Below, in pieces: positions 17,517 through 26,617 of a stretch of DNA of 64,000 bases. How positions within the stretch are numbered: the stretch's first letter is position 1; every line of letters starts with the position of its first letter. The notes beneath the pieces are model-generated. The model made no database searches, had not been told where the DNA came from, and worked only from the letters and a program-made list of their open reading frames with translations. Made by a program: the position numbers and the translations under genes. This stretch comes from a bacterium (lineage in GTDB: Bacteria; Vulcanimicrobiota; Xenobia; Xenobiales; JADMJV01), in the NCBI GenBank assembly GCA_018266105.1, contig JAFEBA010000006.1:62001-126000 (forward strand), written 5' to 3'.

Positions 17517-18373
17517 CCCGTCGGCGCTTCCTTCTGACCCTTCAGCCGTTGTTCGACCTCGCCCGCGCCCCGAATAATAGTCAGCCCAATGAAGAGGCTG
17601 TAGAGGAGCGCCCAAATCGACCTCTCTCGAGGTGCCGCGCTCTTCTTCTGAGGGTCCATCGAGTGACTGGGTGGTTGAACCCCGTCTTGCATCCAAATTT
17701 CAGCTTGGCCGGGAGGAGGGAGTAGTTTGGCTCCGCGCTGGATACCAACCGCCGTCACGGTGCAAGGAGCGTGCACACCAAAATCGACGCGAAGGTCACC
17801 CTCTTGAGGATTCTCGGGGCGTCCGTTTAGATAAAGGGAATTGCCGGACCAGCAGGCCGCTCCGCTAAGCTTCAGGTCCTTCGGGCAAATCAAATTCTTG
17901 GACGGCCTGGATCGTGGGCTGAATCGGCTGGGGGGAATGGAGTAGGGGCCCAGGTGCACGTCCTCCGGATAGAAGTTCTGACTGACAAGTTCTGAACGTC
18001 GCCCCTCAGCCGGCTTCCAAACCATGGCCGGCTTCGCCACTGCGCGCCGGTGCCACGTCTTCCCCTGCCTCTCGGAGACATACTCTGTTACATAACCCAG
18101 GCCATATTCCCTTACCTCACGCTCCAACCTTAGGGCCGACACCCAAACTCCGAAATGGGGATCACGCACGAGCCCTGAAGGGGTGACCCGCCCGGTGATA
18201 TAGACCACCTTGCCCTCTAGCTTGGGGTCCAGTTGATCAAGTGGGGCCTGCTCAAGCTTGCTCGGAGGCCGGTCTCCATCGGGCTGCGACGGGCTCGTAT
18301 CGGGTTGGAAATAGATCCAGCCTGCACTGCCAATGATAGCGACTCCGATCAGTCGAACAGCCACAGCATACAT
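17513..18373 (-). CDS. TMEM43 (LUMA) family membrane protein
   Basis: A 286-residue protein with one N-terminal membrane segment (about 5-22) and one near the C-terminus (about 252-270). In between is the TMEM43 pattern: KLEGKVVYITGRVTPSG, then DPHFGVWVSALRLEREVREY, and a later DLRVDFGVHAPCTVTAVGIQ that fits the extracytoplasmic domain. In animals TMEM43 is a nuclear/ER membrane protein; bacterial members are uncharacterised. It is shorter than eukaryotic members (about 400), which have four TM helices. It converges with the DnaJ-type gene. Confidence 0.7.
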   Translation of the reverse strand: MYAVAVRLIGVAIIGSAGWIYFQPDTSPSQPDGDRPPSKLEQAPLDQLDPKLEGKVVYITGRVTPSGLVRDPHFGVWVSALRLEREVREYGLGYVTEYVSERQGKTWHRRAVAKPAMVWKPAEGRRSELVSQNFYPEDVHLGPYSIPPSRFSPRSRPSKNLICPKDLKLSGAACWSGNSLYLNGRPENPQEGDLRVDFGVHAPCTVTAVGIQRGAKLLPPPGQAEIWMQDGVQPPSHSMDPQKKSAAPRERSIWALLYSLFIGLTIIRGAGEVEQRLKGQKEAPTG

Positions 18374-18460
18374 CAGGCCAACAGGCTAGCAAAAAAGCCC
18401 GCGGAGTCCCAGTGGAGTCTGGGCTCCCATTTTGGAGTCACCCTGCACGGACTGAACGAC

Positions 18461-18952
18461 CTACCAGGTACAACCACCGCCGAAAGCAGAGGGCATCTCA
18501 AACAGCACTTTCCCGTCGCGCAGCACATTTAGACCGGCCGCTGAGACATCCAGCCGGGCGCTTTCGCGAAGGCTCTCAGCCTGCACAGAGCCATTCTGAA
18601 TGACGGCCGACATCTGGTGCTCGCCCTGGTCCGAGCGCGTGGTGACGCTGACCAGCCGCGAGCCATCAACTCGCTGCTCGCTGCTGATCTCCTGGCGACC
18701 GGACTCAAAACGTAGCTTCTCGCCTCCGCTGTAGCTGTAAGTCCAACCCTTGCCCAGTTGAGCCGCGCCCAACTCCTGACCCGACAATCTCGGGTCGTTC
18801 AGATCGGAGACAAAGCCGTCCTGGAGGTCGGCACTAAAGGCTGATTCCAAACGTCCATCCTGACAGACTTCCAGACTCCTGTTACGACCTTCCCGGTCGT
18901 AAAAGGAAATCTGCTGGCGGTTGGAACTGAAGGCGATCGTTGGTGTTTGCAT
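18461..18952 (-). CDS. Hypothetical protein
   Basis: A 163-residue protein without signal peptide or TM helices. It is predicted to be beta-rich with alternating polar strands (GKGWTYSYSGGEKLRFESG, then SRLVSVTTRSDQGEHQM), like a repeated hairpin lipid-binding or YD-type strand pattern, but no family was recognised. It ends in a Gly-rich GGGCTW tail. The ribosome site is weak. It shares its strand with the next gene upstream (19016-19417), 63 bp away. Confidence 0.5.
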   Translation of the reverse strand: MQTPTIAFSSNRQQISFYDREGRNRSLEVCQDGRLESAFSADLQDGFVSDLNDPRLSGQELGAAQLGKGWTYSYSGGEKLRFESGRQEISSEQRVDGSRLVSVTTRSDQGEHQMSAVIQNGSVQAESLRESARLDVSAAGLNVLRDGKVLFEMPSAFGGGCTW

Positions 18953-19015
18953 GGCCGCATCCTATGTCGAGGCAGTCACGGAAAGATTGAAAAAGTGTTA
19001 AGCCCTCGCCAGCCT

Positions 19016-19417
19016 CTAGAACAGAGAAGCTGCGGCCACGCCCACTGAAAGGGCTGCTCCCGTCACGAAGCCGCGAAAACCGGTCATGCTGCCCGCGTCT
19101 GTAGTCATCACTCCCACCGCCGTAAAGAGCGGAATGCTGACTGAGCCCACTCCCACTGCTGCGGCTGCCAGTCCGACGCCAATCACAGGGTGACCAGCCG
19201 CCATGCACTTGATGGCGCCCGCACCCAGAGCCGCCGGTGTTCCAAAACCCACTCCCCCTAGCAGCATCCCGGCCCCAAACTCGGTTGCCTTTGGCAGAAA
19301 GCTGCTGGTCTGGAACTGATCCTGACTCGGACGGAAAGGTGAGTTCTTGCCGTCGCCGCTCGAACGGTGCTGCAGAAAGGTCGGCCTGGAAAACTGAGGA
19401 CTCGATTGAATACGCAT
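19016..19417 (-). CDS. Glycine-rich membrane-associated protein
   Basis: A 133-residue protein; I choose the ATG at 19415-19417 because AAGGAGA lies at the right distance before it (a longer frame starts at 19444). The N-terminal 40 residues are polar and Ser/Gln/Pro-rich (MRIQSSPQFSRPTFLQHRSS), and the remainder is a Gly/Ala-rich hydrophobic region of three or so membrane segments (FGAGMLLGGVGFG, then IGVGLAAAAVGVG and FVTGAALSVGVAAA). This resembles Gly-zipper pore or anchor proteins in composition. The start resembles the peptidase-like gene at 8824. Confidence 0.5.
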   Translation of the reverse strand: MRIQSSPQFSRPTFLQHRSSGDGKNSPFRPSQDQFQTSSFLPKATEFGAGMLLGGVGFGTPAALGAGAIKCMAAGHPVIGVGLAAAAVGVGSVSIPLFTAVGVMTTDAGSMTGFRGFVTGAALSVGVAAASLF

Positions 19418-19841
19418 AAAATCTCCTTGTATCGCTGTGTTCACGAGTCAGGTTAATCGGCCTGGCCAGTCCTGCATAGACCGTTTGCGACCGAATCCGG
19501 GCGAGAGGAGGGGAGTTTTACCACGCGGTTACAGTTCGCGCAAGGTCGTTCAAGCTTTTCAAGGGTTTACTTACGTCGATCTGCTGAGGTGACAAAGCCA
19601 CTCGAGGCAGTAGCGTAAATCCCCACGCCGGGTACCGAGACCGTTCCCAGGGGTGGTGATCACACCTCCGCTGAGTCACGGTCAGGGAAAATACTGGGCA
19701 TTTTGACCTTGCCCTCGAGGCTGCACCTCGTTTCCCACAGATCTTCACCATCGCAGGCGGTGAGGACCAGGATCCGCGGCAGTCTGGCGCCTGCTTGGCC
19801 GGCCGCAAGGTTTTCCAGGCCCGGGCCTTTAACTCGCCCGA
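19418..19841. other. Divergent intergenic region
   Basis: 424 bp between divergent genes. I see no convincing gene, tRNA or strong hairpin; it presumably holds the two promoters. Open frames here are antisense extensions of neighbours. Confidence 0.5.
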
Positions 19842-22535
19842 ATGAATCGTTCCTGGTTTCTTCCTTTGCTGGTCAGCCTTGCCTGCGGGTGCGGCAGCTC
19901 TTCTTCCACGAACTCGTTGGGCAGCTCCCCTCCCACCCCGGATGCGGGATTGATTGTCAAGCGGCAGGACGTAGCGGCCCTGGTTACCGACGTCATCGCC
20001 AACGGAAACATCGGATTTCTGAGTCCTCTGCAGACTCCCGTTCAAGGAGCGCTGCCCTGGGTGAACAGTGACTCTCCCAACGCCAGCGCCCTCTCGCTGG
20101 GCCTCTCGCTGACCGCCGGAGCCCTATCCCAGGGTCCCGGGCGGTTGGGAGGGAGCCTGCAAATTGACGGCACTGCGGCTCGCTTTCAGCAATATCGTGT
20201 CCCCGGAGGAAGACTGGACGGTTCGCTCTCCTGGAGCCCCGGTGAGCAGCCCCAGAGCTGGTTGCTGCGCTTTTCTTCTCTCACTCTCAGCACTCCCAAT
20301 ACGGTCTTGACTTACACTGGAACGGCCCGCTTGACGAGCAAAGATCAGGAGATTGTCTGGAATTCCAACCTGAAGGTGAGCCAGCCCCTGCGCATCTTGG
20401 GCAATACCGGCACGGCCACGGAAAGCGTGGAATGCCAGAATTTGGTGAGTTCTTTACGCTGGAATGGCGATGCAGCAACTGTTACCATGAATGGTGGCAT
20501 GGTCTTGCAGAACAAATACAGCCTGACTGGGAACCTGCAGGTACGAACCGATCTGCCTCTCCAGTTTCACCCCGGCCGAGACGGCCGAATGCGCGTGGAT
20601 GCCGGGCAGTTGACCTTGGGCTCTCAGCAACCGGTGACGGTTTCGGCCGCTGGGTTCGATACCAACCTGCTCAACCTGAGCCAGGGCGGCTCGCTGGTCA
20701 AGCCGGCCTCCTGGAACTATCTGGGCGGAACCGACCTCAAGGAGCAGGCTCCCCGGCCTCTGGTGGCTGATCAGGTGCTCCACAACGCTCAGGTCATCAC
20801 CCTCAACGACGCACAGCCTCGCGCTCAAGCGGTGGCGGTCATGGACGGGCGGATTTTGAGGGTAGGGGACGAGGCCAGCGTGACCGCTCTGGCCGGCCCA
20901 GAAACCGAGCTAGTGGACCTGAAGGGCAAGACTCTGCTACCAGGCTTCATCGAGCCCCACATGCATTACGACAACACTTCGCTGCAGCTGTCAGCCTCCC
21001 CGCAAGTCAACGCCGACGGGCCCATACCCGCCAATCCGCTGCTGCTGAATTTAGGCCTGTACCAGACTCAGAACCCCGCCCTTCAACAGCGGTCCAAAGC
21101 CGAGGTTTTGCAGTTGCTCTCTCAGCGTCTGGCAGCCAATCCCCAGGCTCCTGCCTTGTTTGGTTTCAACTTTGACCCCTCGCGACTGGTGGCCGCCGAC
21201 CTGTTCAGCAATTTGACCCTGGCCGACCTGGACCAGTTGAGCACCACCGTTCCCATCCTTGTGCAGAACGCTTCCGGTCACATCTCTTATGCCAACAGTG
21301 CCGCCTTCCGCCTCAGCGGCGTCTGGCCCAGCGCCCCCAATGCGCCCTACGCGGGCACCGATCCCGACATCGTCACCAGTGGCGGCTTGCCCACCGGTCA
21401 GATCAACGAAGAAGCCCAACAGGAATTCCTCAAAACCGTTCTTTCTCGAGCCCTGCTCTTGCAGCCAGGCGGAATCGCCAACCTCTATCGGAACTACCGC
21501 ACCATGCAAGAGCAGCTGGCCTTGCAGGGCGTGACCTCGGGGGTGGACATCCTGATGGGACACAGCACTCAGTCCAGCCTGGATGTCGAAGCGGCCTATA
21601 CCGCCTATCTGGAGTCTCGCGAGGACTGCCCCACTCGGGCCCTGGTTTACGTGGACGGCTTGACACCCTCAGACTCCATCAATGTCTTTGCGGGTGAAGG
21701 CAACCTGCGCTTGCGTTTCCTTGGAGTCAAGTTCATCACTGACGGATCGACCCAAGGATTTACCGCCGCCCTGAATTTTGACTACCTGCTTCCGGCCGGC
21801 TTTGTGTTCCCGGCCGGGGCACGAGGCTTGCTCAATTTCCCTGACTCTCTGGCCTTGCTGCTCAAGGTTCTACCCTTCTACCAGCGGGGTTTTCAACTGG
21901 TTTTCCACGCCAACGGGGACCGCTCGTTTGACGTCATCACGGGAATGTTGGCCCTGCTGCCTACCGACATCAAGCAGCGTCGAACCCGCATTGAACACTT
22001 TACCGTGCACGCCGATGCCGCCGAACTCGCTGCCCATGTGCAGAGCTGTCTGGACTGGGGACTCTATCCAGGCCACACCATCGGGCACGTCTTCTATTGG
22101 GGACAGGTTTTCCGCGAACAGATCTTAGGCAGTCGAGCCGATCATATCGACCCGGTCAAGCCATTGTTGGATGCTGGAGTGAGAGTCTCCCTGCACAGCG
22201 ACTCTCCCATTACCCCGGTCAATCCCCTGCTTTATGTGCAAATCGCCTCTACCCGCCTGCCCCAGGCACCCCCCGGGGGCGTGCCCACGGTGCTTGGACC
22301 AGCCAACACTGTGAGCGTGTTGGACGCACTCAAATGTGTCACCCTCTATCCCGCCCAGGCCGCCTTTGTGGATGGCGATCTGGGAAGCCTCGAGGAAGGC
22401 AAGCAAGGCGATTTTGTCGTACTCGATCAGGATCCCACCGCCATCGACGTGGTGGCCAACCCTGGAGCCATCGCCCAGATCAAGGTTTGGCAGACCCGCC
22501 TGGCCGGACGCCTGGTCTCCGGCTCTAATCCCTAA
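19842..22535 (+). CDS. Lipoprotein with beta domain and YtcJ-like amidohydrolase
   Basis: An 897-residue protein. The N-terminus is a lipoprotein signal (hydrophobic run ending SLACGCGSSS, acylated at Cys15 or Cys17). Residues of about 30-290 are beta-rich and unrecognised. From about residue 300 comes an amidohydrolase of the YtcJ/amidohydrolase_3 type: an N-terminal beta-sandwich (VLHNAQVITLNDAQPRAQAV), the metal-binding HMH in PGFIEPHMHYDN, a later VFHANGDRS, and HSDSPITPVNPL near the end; the C-terminal QGDFVVLDQDPT completes the sandwich. Members hydrolyse amides or N-formyl groups with metal ions. Membrane anchoring plus an extra beta domain is uncommon. The repeat array follows the stop codon. 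Confidence 0.8.
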   Translation: MNRSWFLPLLVSLACGCGSSSSTNSLGSSPPTPDAGLIVKRQDVAALVTDVIANGNIGFLSPLQTPVQGALPWVNSDSPNASALSLGLSLTAGALSQGPGRLGGSLQIDGTAARFQQYRVPGGRLDGSLSWSPGEQPQSWLLRFSSLTLSTPNTVLTYTGTARLTSKDQEIVWNSNLKVSQPLRILGNTGTATESVECQNLVSSLRWNGDAATVTMNGGMVLQNKYSLTGNLQVRTDLPLQFHPGRDGRMRVDAGQLTLGSQQPVTVSAAGFDTNLLNLSQGGSLVKPASWNYLGGTDLKEQAPRPLVADQVLHNAQVITLNDAQPRAQAVAVMDGRILRVGDEASVTALAGPETELVDLKGKTLLPGFIEPHMHYDNTSLQLSASPQVNADGPIPANPLLLNLGLYQTQNPALQQRSKAEVLQLLSQRLAANPQAPALFGFNFDPSRLVAADLFSNLTLADLDQLSTTVPILVQNASGHISYANSAAFRLSGVWPSAPNAPYAGTDPDIVTSGGLPTGQINEEAQQEFLKTVLSRALLLQPGGIANLYRNYRTMQEQLALQGVTSGVDILMGHSTQSSLDVEAAYTAYLESREDCPTRALVYVDGLTPSDSINVFAGEGNLRLRFLGVKFITDGSTQGFTAALNFDYLLPAGFVFPAGARGLLNFPDSLALLLKVLPFYQRGFQLVFHANGDRSFDVITGMLALLPTDIKQRRTRIEHFTVHADAAELAAHVQSCLDWGLYPGHTIGHVFYWGQVFREQILGSRADHIDPVKPLLDAGVRVSLHSDSPITPVNPLLYVQIASTRLPQAPPGGVPTVLGPANTVSVLDALKCVTLYPAQAAFVDGDLGSLEEGKQGDFVVLDQDPTAIDVVANPGAIAQIKVWQTRLAGRLVSGSNP

Positions 22536-22556
22536 GACCGCTCCACCTGGCGGCGT

Positions 22557-22985
22557 CATCTGCTCCACTTTGGTGGAGCGAACGGCCTGCTCGGCGGTGT
22601 CATCTGCTCCCCTCGGGTGGAGCGACCGGCCTGCGCGGCGGCTCCATCTGCTCCCCTCGGGTGGAGCGACCGGCCTGCTCCACCTACCGGCTCCATCTGC
22701 TCCCCTCGGGTGGAGCGACCGGCCTGCTCCACCTAGCGGCTCCATCTGCTCCCCTCGGGTGGGCGACCGGCCTGCTCTGCGGCGACATCTGCTACCCTCG
22801 GGTGGAGCGACCGGCCTGCTCCACCTACCGGCTCCATCTGCTCCCCTCGGGTGGAGCGACTGGCCTGCTCCACCTACCGGCTCCATCTGCTCCCCTCGGG
22901 TGGAGCGACCGTCCTGCTCTGCGGCGACCTCTGCTCCCCTCGGGTGGAGCAACCGACCTGCTCGGCCGCGTCATCTGCTCCACCC
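22557..22985. repeat. Tandem repeat array, units of 43-49 bp
   Basis: Nine tandem units plus a partial tenth, each starting (C)CATCTGCTCC followed by a CTCGGGTGGAGCGACCGG core. Unit starts: 22557, 22601, 22645, 22694, 22743, 22786, 22835, 22884, 22928 and 22972, giving lengths 44, 44, 49, 49, 43, 49, 49, 44, 44. Units 3-5 and 6-8 form a higher-order repeat (141 and 142 bp), both ending in the CTCTGCGGCGA variant. Each unit holds overlapping inverted repeats (GCTCC/GGAGC on both sides of the core). Unit lengths are not multiples of three, so the long open frames across the array are not coding. It lies between two convergent genes. Confidence 0.9.
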
Positions 22986-23022
22986 AAAGACGACCGCAGG
23001 CCGATAATTCAGCGACCCACCC

Positions 23023-23547
23023 TCACTCGTTCACGACCGGGAGTTGTTTCGCACGAGGTCTGGGCCCGACCCTCAGGTCGTCCAGTATCTGGTGAAAGAC
23101 CGGGCTGACGGCAGCCGCATCTTCGTGCATGCTCTCGCAGACCACCTGATAGCCCGCGAACTGATCGACTCGAATCAACAGAACCTCAACCTCCATTTGG
23201 AAGGCCTTCTCCGGCAAGCGGGCCTTCACGAGCAGGGCCGGATAATTGGAGATCACGAGGCGCTGAGTGGCAAGCAAAGTGCCGCCCTTTTTGGCGACCG
23301 TCTTGACCATCCGGTCGCGAAATTCATCTAGCGTCGGTGGAGTTTGCTGCCAGGTTAAGCCGAAATTCGGCCGTCGTTCGCCCTTCAGCTTCTGCTTGGG
23401 ATCCAGGCTGAGCATGACTGGACCCTGGATGATCTTCCAACCAGTCGGCACGTTCAGGCTTACGTCGAGGTTGTAGTGTTGCCAGCGAGGCCTGGCCAGG
23501 GCCCCGGCAGTCAACAGGATCAAGAAAAATGCCAGTTGTCTGATCAT
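23023..23547 (-). CDS. Secreted protein, PsbP/DcrB-like pattern
   Basis: A 174-residue protein. I start at the ATG at 23545-23547, which gives a signal peptide (MIRQLAFFLILLTAGALA); the longer frame lacks one. The mature part begins WQHYNLDVSLNVPTGWKI, a strand-turn like PsbP or DcrB/DUF1795-type domains, and contains FGLTWQQTPPTLDEFRDRMV and a C-terminal helix QILDDLRVG. Such domains are small periplasmic proteins of unclear role. It converges on the repeat array and diverges from the gene at 23627 by 79 bp. Confidence 0.55.
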   Translation of the reverse strand: MIRQLAFFLILLTAGALARPRWQHYNLDVSLNVPTGWKIIQGPVMLSLDPKQKLKGERRPNFGLTWQQTPPTLDEFRDRMVKTVAKKGGTLLATQRLVISNYPALLVKARLPEKAFQMEVEVLLIRVDQFAGYQVVCESMHEDAAAVSPVFHQILDDLRVGPRPRAKQLPVVNE

Positions 23548-23626
23548 CCCGGAGGGTTCGGACCTCGAATCCACCTGACCTGTTGTGCGAAGGCATACTG
23601 TTTCGCTTAAAGAACATCCAAACCAG

Positions 23627-24853
23627 ATGGCCATTGCCAGAATTCAACAGGGACTGGATACGGTCGTTGAGCGAGTCGCCGGTCGTCACCCGGGCGTGCG
23701 TGTCAAGCGTTGGTCCCATTCCATGGGCGAGGCCAATGATTTGGACGGCTGGGCTTTGGGTTTTCGTTTGGAGAATCTGACCTTTCCAATCCAGTGCGAC
23801 CTCTACTTTACACAGATTCATCAGAAGCCCATCTTGATGGAAGGAACAGCTCGCTGGATTGGGAGGCGTGAAGCCCCGCTCGAGATTTGGTCGGCCTCTC
23901 CTTTTGAGGACCAGCATACCCTGGACTTCAATGCTCTGGAGAGCTCCCTTGATCAGGCGATTGCTCGCGGACCCGTTCCTCCCGATGGGGTCGCAGTGCT
24001 CCTGGAAATGAGTTCCGAAATCAAGTTGACAGAACAAGGTCTCGAGATTCGGGAGATGCTGACCGAGGATGAAAGTGGCGTCTACCAGTGCTGGTTTCGC
24101 TATCTTCGGCGTTCCAATCTCAAGCCCTTAAGAATCTGTCCCTACTTCGGCACGAAATTTCACCCCCATTCCAGCACCCAGAGCCGACAACTGGCTTCCT
24201 GGCTCGGGGCGGACTGGGGCCAATCGGCTGAAGCCCTGGTTGGCGCCCTGTTTTCGGGCGTGCATATTCCTCCCCGGATCCAAGGACCCGGTTTGCAGAT
24301 CGAGAGGGGAGATCACGAGTGGCTCCGAGATTTCGACTGGTGGAAGGAGTTTTATGCCAAAGAACCCAGAGCTCACGGAGTCATGGCCATGTCTCCCGTC
24401 GGGCTTGCCGGTGACCAGGCCGCTTTAGTGATATCCAATCGGACCGGGGCTTTGCCTTCGGGCCCCGAGTCGATCCAATCGGTAAAGCAGTTGGGCAGTG
24501 GTACTTTCGTCGCGCAGTTTCGGAGACATGGAAAGGGCTGGGTCTTCCAGGATTTGCGGAAGTTGCCGGATGCTTGGCTCACAAAAGTCCTGTTGCAAGG
24601 TGAGCTCTTCCTTCACTTCGCTGCGCGTGGGATGCTCTCGGTGGTTGCTTACGACGGAAAGCAGGTGGGCTCTCGATTGCACCTTCGTTACGAGCCGGTG
24701 GCAGGGACTCCAGTTGAGCTGCTTTTGATGGACCGAGGTTACCTGACGTCGCCGAGACCTCCATTTCAATGGACAGGCAATGTGGTCTTGCTGCCATTTT
24801 TAATGAGCAGTCTTATCATCCCGGCCCTGGAGCAAGCATTTGTTGAATTTTGA
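23627..24853 (+). CDS. Uncharacterised protein with WSHSMGE motif
   Basis: A 408-residue soluble protein from ATG 23627 (a GTG at 23585 is possible). No known domain was recognised. Residues of about 20-45 include VKRWSHSMGEANDLDGWA, and a very similar VK-x-x-x-WSHSLGEGTAFDG occurs in the broken gene at 34743, so this defines a small family in the genome. The rest has mixed alpha/beta composition with many Trp and Phe. It overlaps the next gene by 14 bp, indicating translational coupling of a two-gene operon. Confidence 0.55.
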   Translation: MAIARIQQGLDTVVERVAGRHPGVRVKRWSHSMGEANDLDGWALGFRLENLTFPIQCDLYFTQIHQKPILMEGTARWIGRREAPLEIWSASPFEDQHTLDFNALESSLDQAIARGPVPPDGVAVLLEMSSEIKLTEQGLEIREMLTEDESGVYQCWFRYLRRSNLKPLRICPYFGTKFHPHSSTQSRQLASWLGADWGQSAEALVGALFSGVHIPPRIQGPGLQIERGDHEWLRDFDWWKEFYAKEPRAHGVMAMSPVGLAGDQAALVISNRTGALPSGPESIQSVKQLGSGTFVAQFRRHGKGWVFQDLRKLPDAWLTKVLLQGELFLHFAARGMLSVVAYDGKQVGSRLHLRYEPVAGTPVELLLMDRGYLTSPRPPFQWTGNVVLLPFLMSSLIIPALEQAFVEF

Positions 24854-26009
24854 TGAGATTTTGCCCGCCCTGGAGCGCTTGCAGCAGCGTCTACCCGGGC
24901 GCGGTCAGATTGGTTCCCAGCGGGTCGGGCAGCATAATCAGCTCAACGGCAAAGTTTTCTATATTGAGTATGAATCTTATCGTGTCGTCTTAGCCGTCTC
25001 TGGCTTAGACCGCCCAAAGCCCAGTTGTTCCCGCGCAATCCTTCCTCGTCGGCAAGAAGAGATCGAGTTCAAAGCCACCACTGGCCTGGACCAGCGTATG
25101 CAGCTTTCTTGGGATGACCTTCTATATGGACTGGAGGACGAGCTTCAGAACTTCGTCAAAGCTCCCACCCCAAACCCGTACCGCTTGACCTGGGCTAAGG
25201 ATCATCAGCCGGTGAAGCCCCTTCCGGCGGCTCACTATGCGCCACTGTCCGCAGCTCTGCGCCATCGGGTCCAGGCCTGGAATCCGTCGGTCTTGCACTT
25301 GAACTTTCGAGTGCAATCGCCTGCCTGGGCTTGCTATAACTGGCCGGTCTGGCGAGAGTGGTTTCCACGGCTTGACGCTGGTATCGAAGAGGCAGGATTC
25401 CAGGGACGCTATCAACTGGAACCAGCTCGCCTGGACCTGCCCTGGCCCTCTCGAATGGATGGAATGGCCATGGATGCCCTCGAGTTCTATCGAGTCTATC
25501 CTGATGCTCACGGGAGAATCTCTGTCGGACCTGTCAGCTTCTCGGCGGATGGAAGGCAGTGCGCCCTGATGTTGCGCCATTCGCTGGCAATTCGGTCGGC
25601 TGATTTCAGACGGCCTCCAAGATTGCCAGACAGTTTCACCTCCCTGCCTTCGGACTTCACCGAACTCCTTTTGTTGGAGAAGCAGGGCCGTGAGTGGATT
25701 CTGAGCGTTCATCTCCCCGATGATGTGGACAGTCCGCCAGCTCTCTTGGAGGCCAATGAGAAAACCCGCCTGCAGCGGGAACTCGGGGATTGGGGGAAAG
25801 TGCTGAGTGTCCAGGTCGGCTGGAGAACCGCCATTGAGGCCCATATTCTGACCCCAGCCGGCCCGCGGCGGGTGGTTTGTGGCCCGGCGCTGGCCAGGGA
25901 CTTGCTTGATTTTGAGCAACTGGTCTTTGCCGAACCAACGATTTGGGTCTTTGCTGATACTCTTACCGGTGCATCCATCCGAGAAGCTCTTCAGGGCTCC
26001 CCCGGTTAA
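24840..26009 (+). CDS. Uncharacterised partner protein, TTG start
   Basis: A 389-residue soluble protein starting at TTG 24840 (or TTG 24843) inside the previous gene; no ATG fits. No domain was recognised. It begins with a helical segment (FDEILPALERLQQRLPG) and continues with strands such as GKVFYIEYESYRVVLAVSG; Trp-rich pieces (AWACYNWPVWREWFPR) stand out. The coupling suggests the two products work together. The stop at 26007-26009 slightly overlaps the convergent TetR gene. Confidence 0.55.
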   Translation: MLNFDEILPALERLQQRLPGRGQIGSQRVGQHNQLNGKVFYIEYESYRVVLAVSGLDRPKPSCSRAILPRRQEEIEFKATTGLDQRMQLSWDDLLYGLEDELQNFVKAPTPNPYRLTWAKDHQPVKPLPAAHYAPLSAALRHRVQAWNPSVLHLNFRVQSPAWACYNWPVWREWFPRLDAGIEEAGFQGRYQLEPARLDLPWPSRMDGMAMDALEFYRVYPDAHGRISVGPVSFSADGRQCALMLRHSLAIRSADFRRPPRLPDSFTSLPSDFTELLLLEKQGREWILSVHLPDDVDSPPALLEANEKTRLQRELGDWGKVLSVQVGWRTAIEAHILTPAGPRRVVCGPALARDLLDFEQLVFAEPTIWVFADTLTGASIREALQGSPG

Positions 26010-26617
26010 CTGCAGATTCCGTGGACCACCGCCTCCAGGCAGGCCGGAATATCGAACTCCAGCATCTCCTGTTTCTTGCTCTTGATACCGTCCAGATCCA
26101 GCATGGCCAGACCGTGCACCGTGGCCCACAAAGTGGTGATGGCCGTGGAGGCTTTGGTCGCGGGGAGAGCCCCTCCAGCCACTGCTCGAGCCACCTCGTC
26201 AATGAGAATTTGCAGAGCTGTCTCGCCGCTCTCCTGGCACTCGGGGTGACCCTCTTTGTCCAGTCCGGCGCCAAACATGACCTGAAAATGGGCCGGATGA
26301 CTGCTGGCGAAAGCCACGTAGGCCAGGCCCGTTTCCACCAGGCGGCGCCGGTAGTTGTCGGATTCGATCGAGTCCAGCACCAACCGCAGGTCCCCCGTCA
26401 ACTGATCGAAGCCCTGGCGGGCCACCTCGGCCAGAATGGCTTCCTTGTTGGCAAAATGCCGGTAGACAGCGGTCGCGCTCACACCCGCCTGGCGACAGGC
26501 CTCGGTCATGGAGAACCCGCGCGGACCTCGTAGAGCCACCAGTTGCAGGGTGGCCTGCACCAGTGCGCTGCGTAGGTCACCGTGATGGTAAGCTTTTTTC
26601 TTGCTCAACGGATTCAC
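26006..26617 (-). CDS. TetR-family transcriptional regulator
   Basis: A 203-residue regulator starting at GTG 26617, inside the end of the pump gene; the open frame extends to 26746 but the extension overlaps that gene and is not TetR-like. The HTH lies at about residues 30-55: GFSMTEACRQAGVSATAVYRHFANKEAIL, the classic TetR core with the tyrosine-arginine pair. The C-terminal ligand domain fits the TetR_C type (FASSHPAHFQVMFG). As the last gene of the efflux operon it most likely represses it and is released by a pump substrate. Confidence 0.85.
   Translation of the reverse strand: MNPLSKKKAYHHGDLRSALVQATLQLVALRGPRGFSMTEACRQAGVSATAVYRHFANKEAILAEVARQGFDQLTGDLRLVLDSIESDNYRRRLVETGLAYVAFASSHPAHFQVMFGAGLDKEGHPECQESGETALQILIDEVARAVAGGALPATKASTAITTLWATVHGLAMLDLDGIKSKKQEMLEFDIPACLEAVVHGICS

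Noticed and set aside
22557..22985. CRISPR-like array
   Set aside because: Units are directly adjacent with variable tails, not identical repeats separated by unique spacers, and no cas genes are present.
22125..23108. Long open frames on both strands over the repeat array
   Set aside because: Repeat units of 43, 44 and 49 bp shift the frame each time, so the open frames arise from base composition, not selection.
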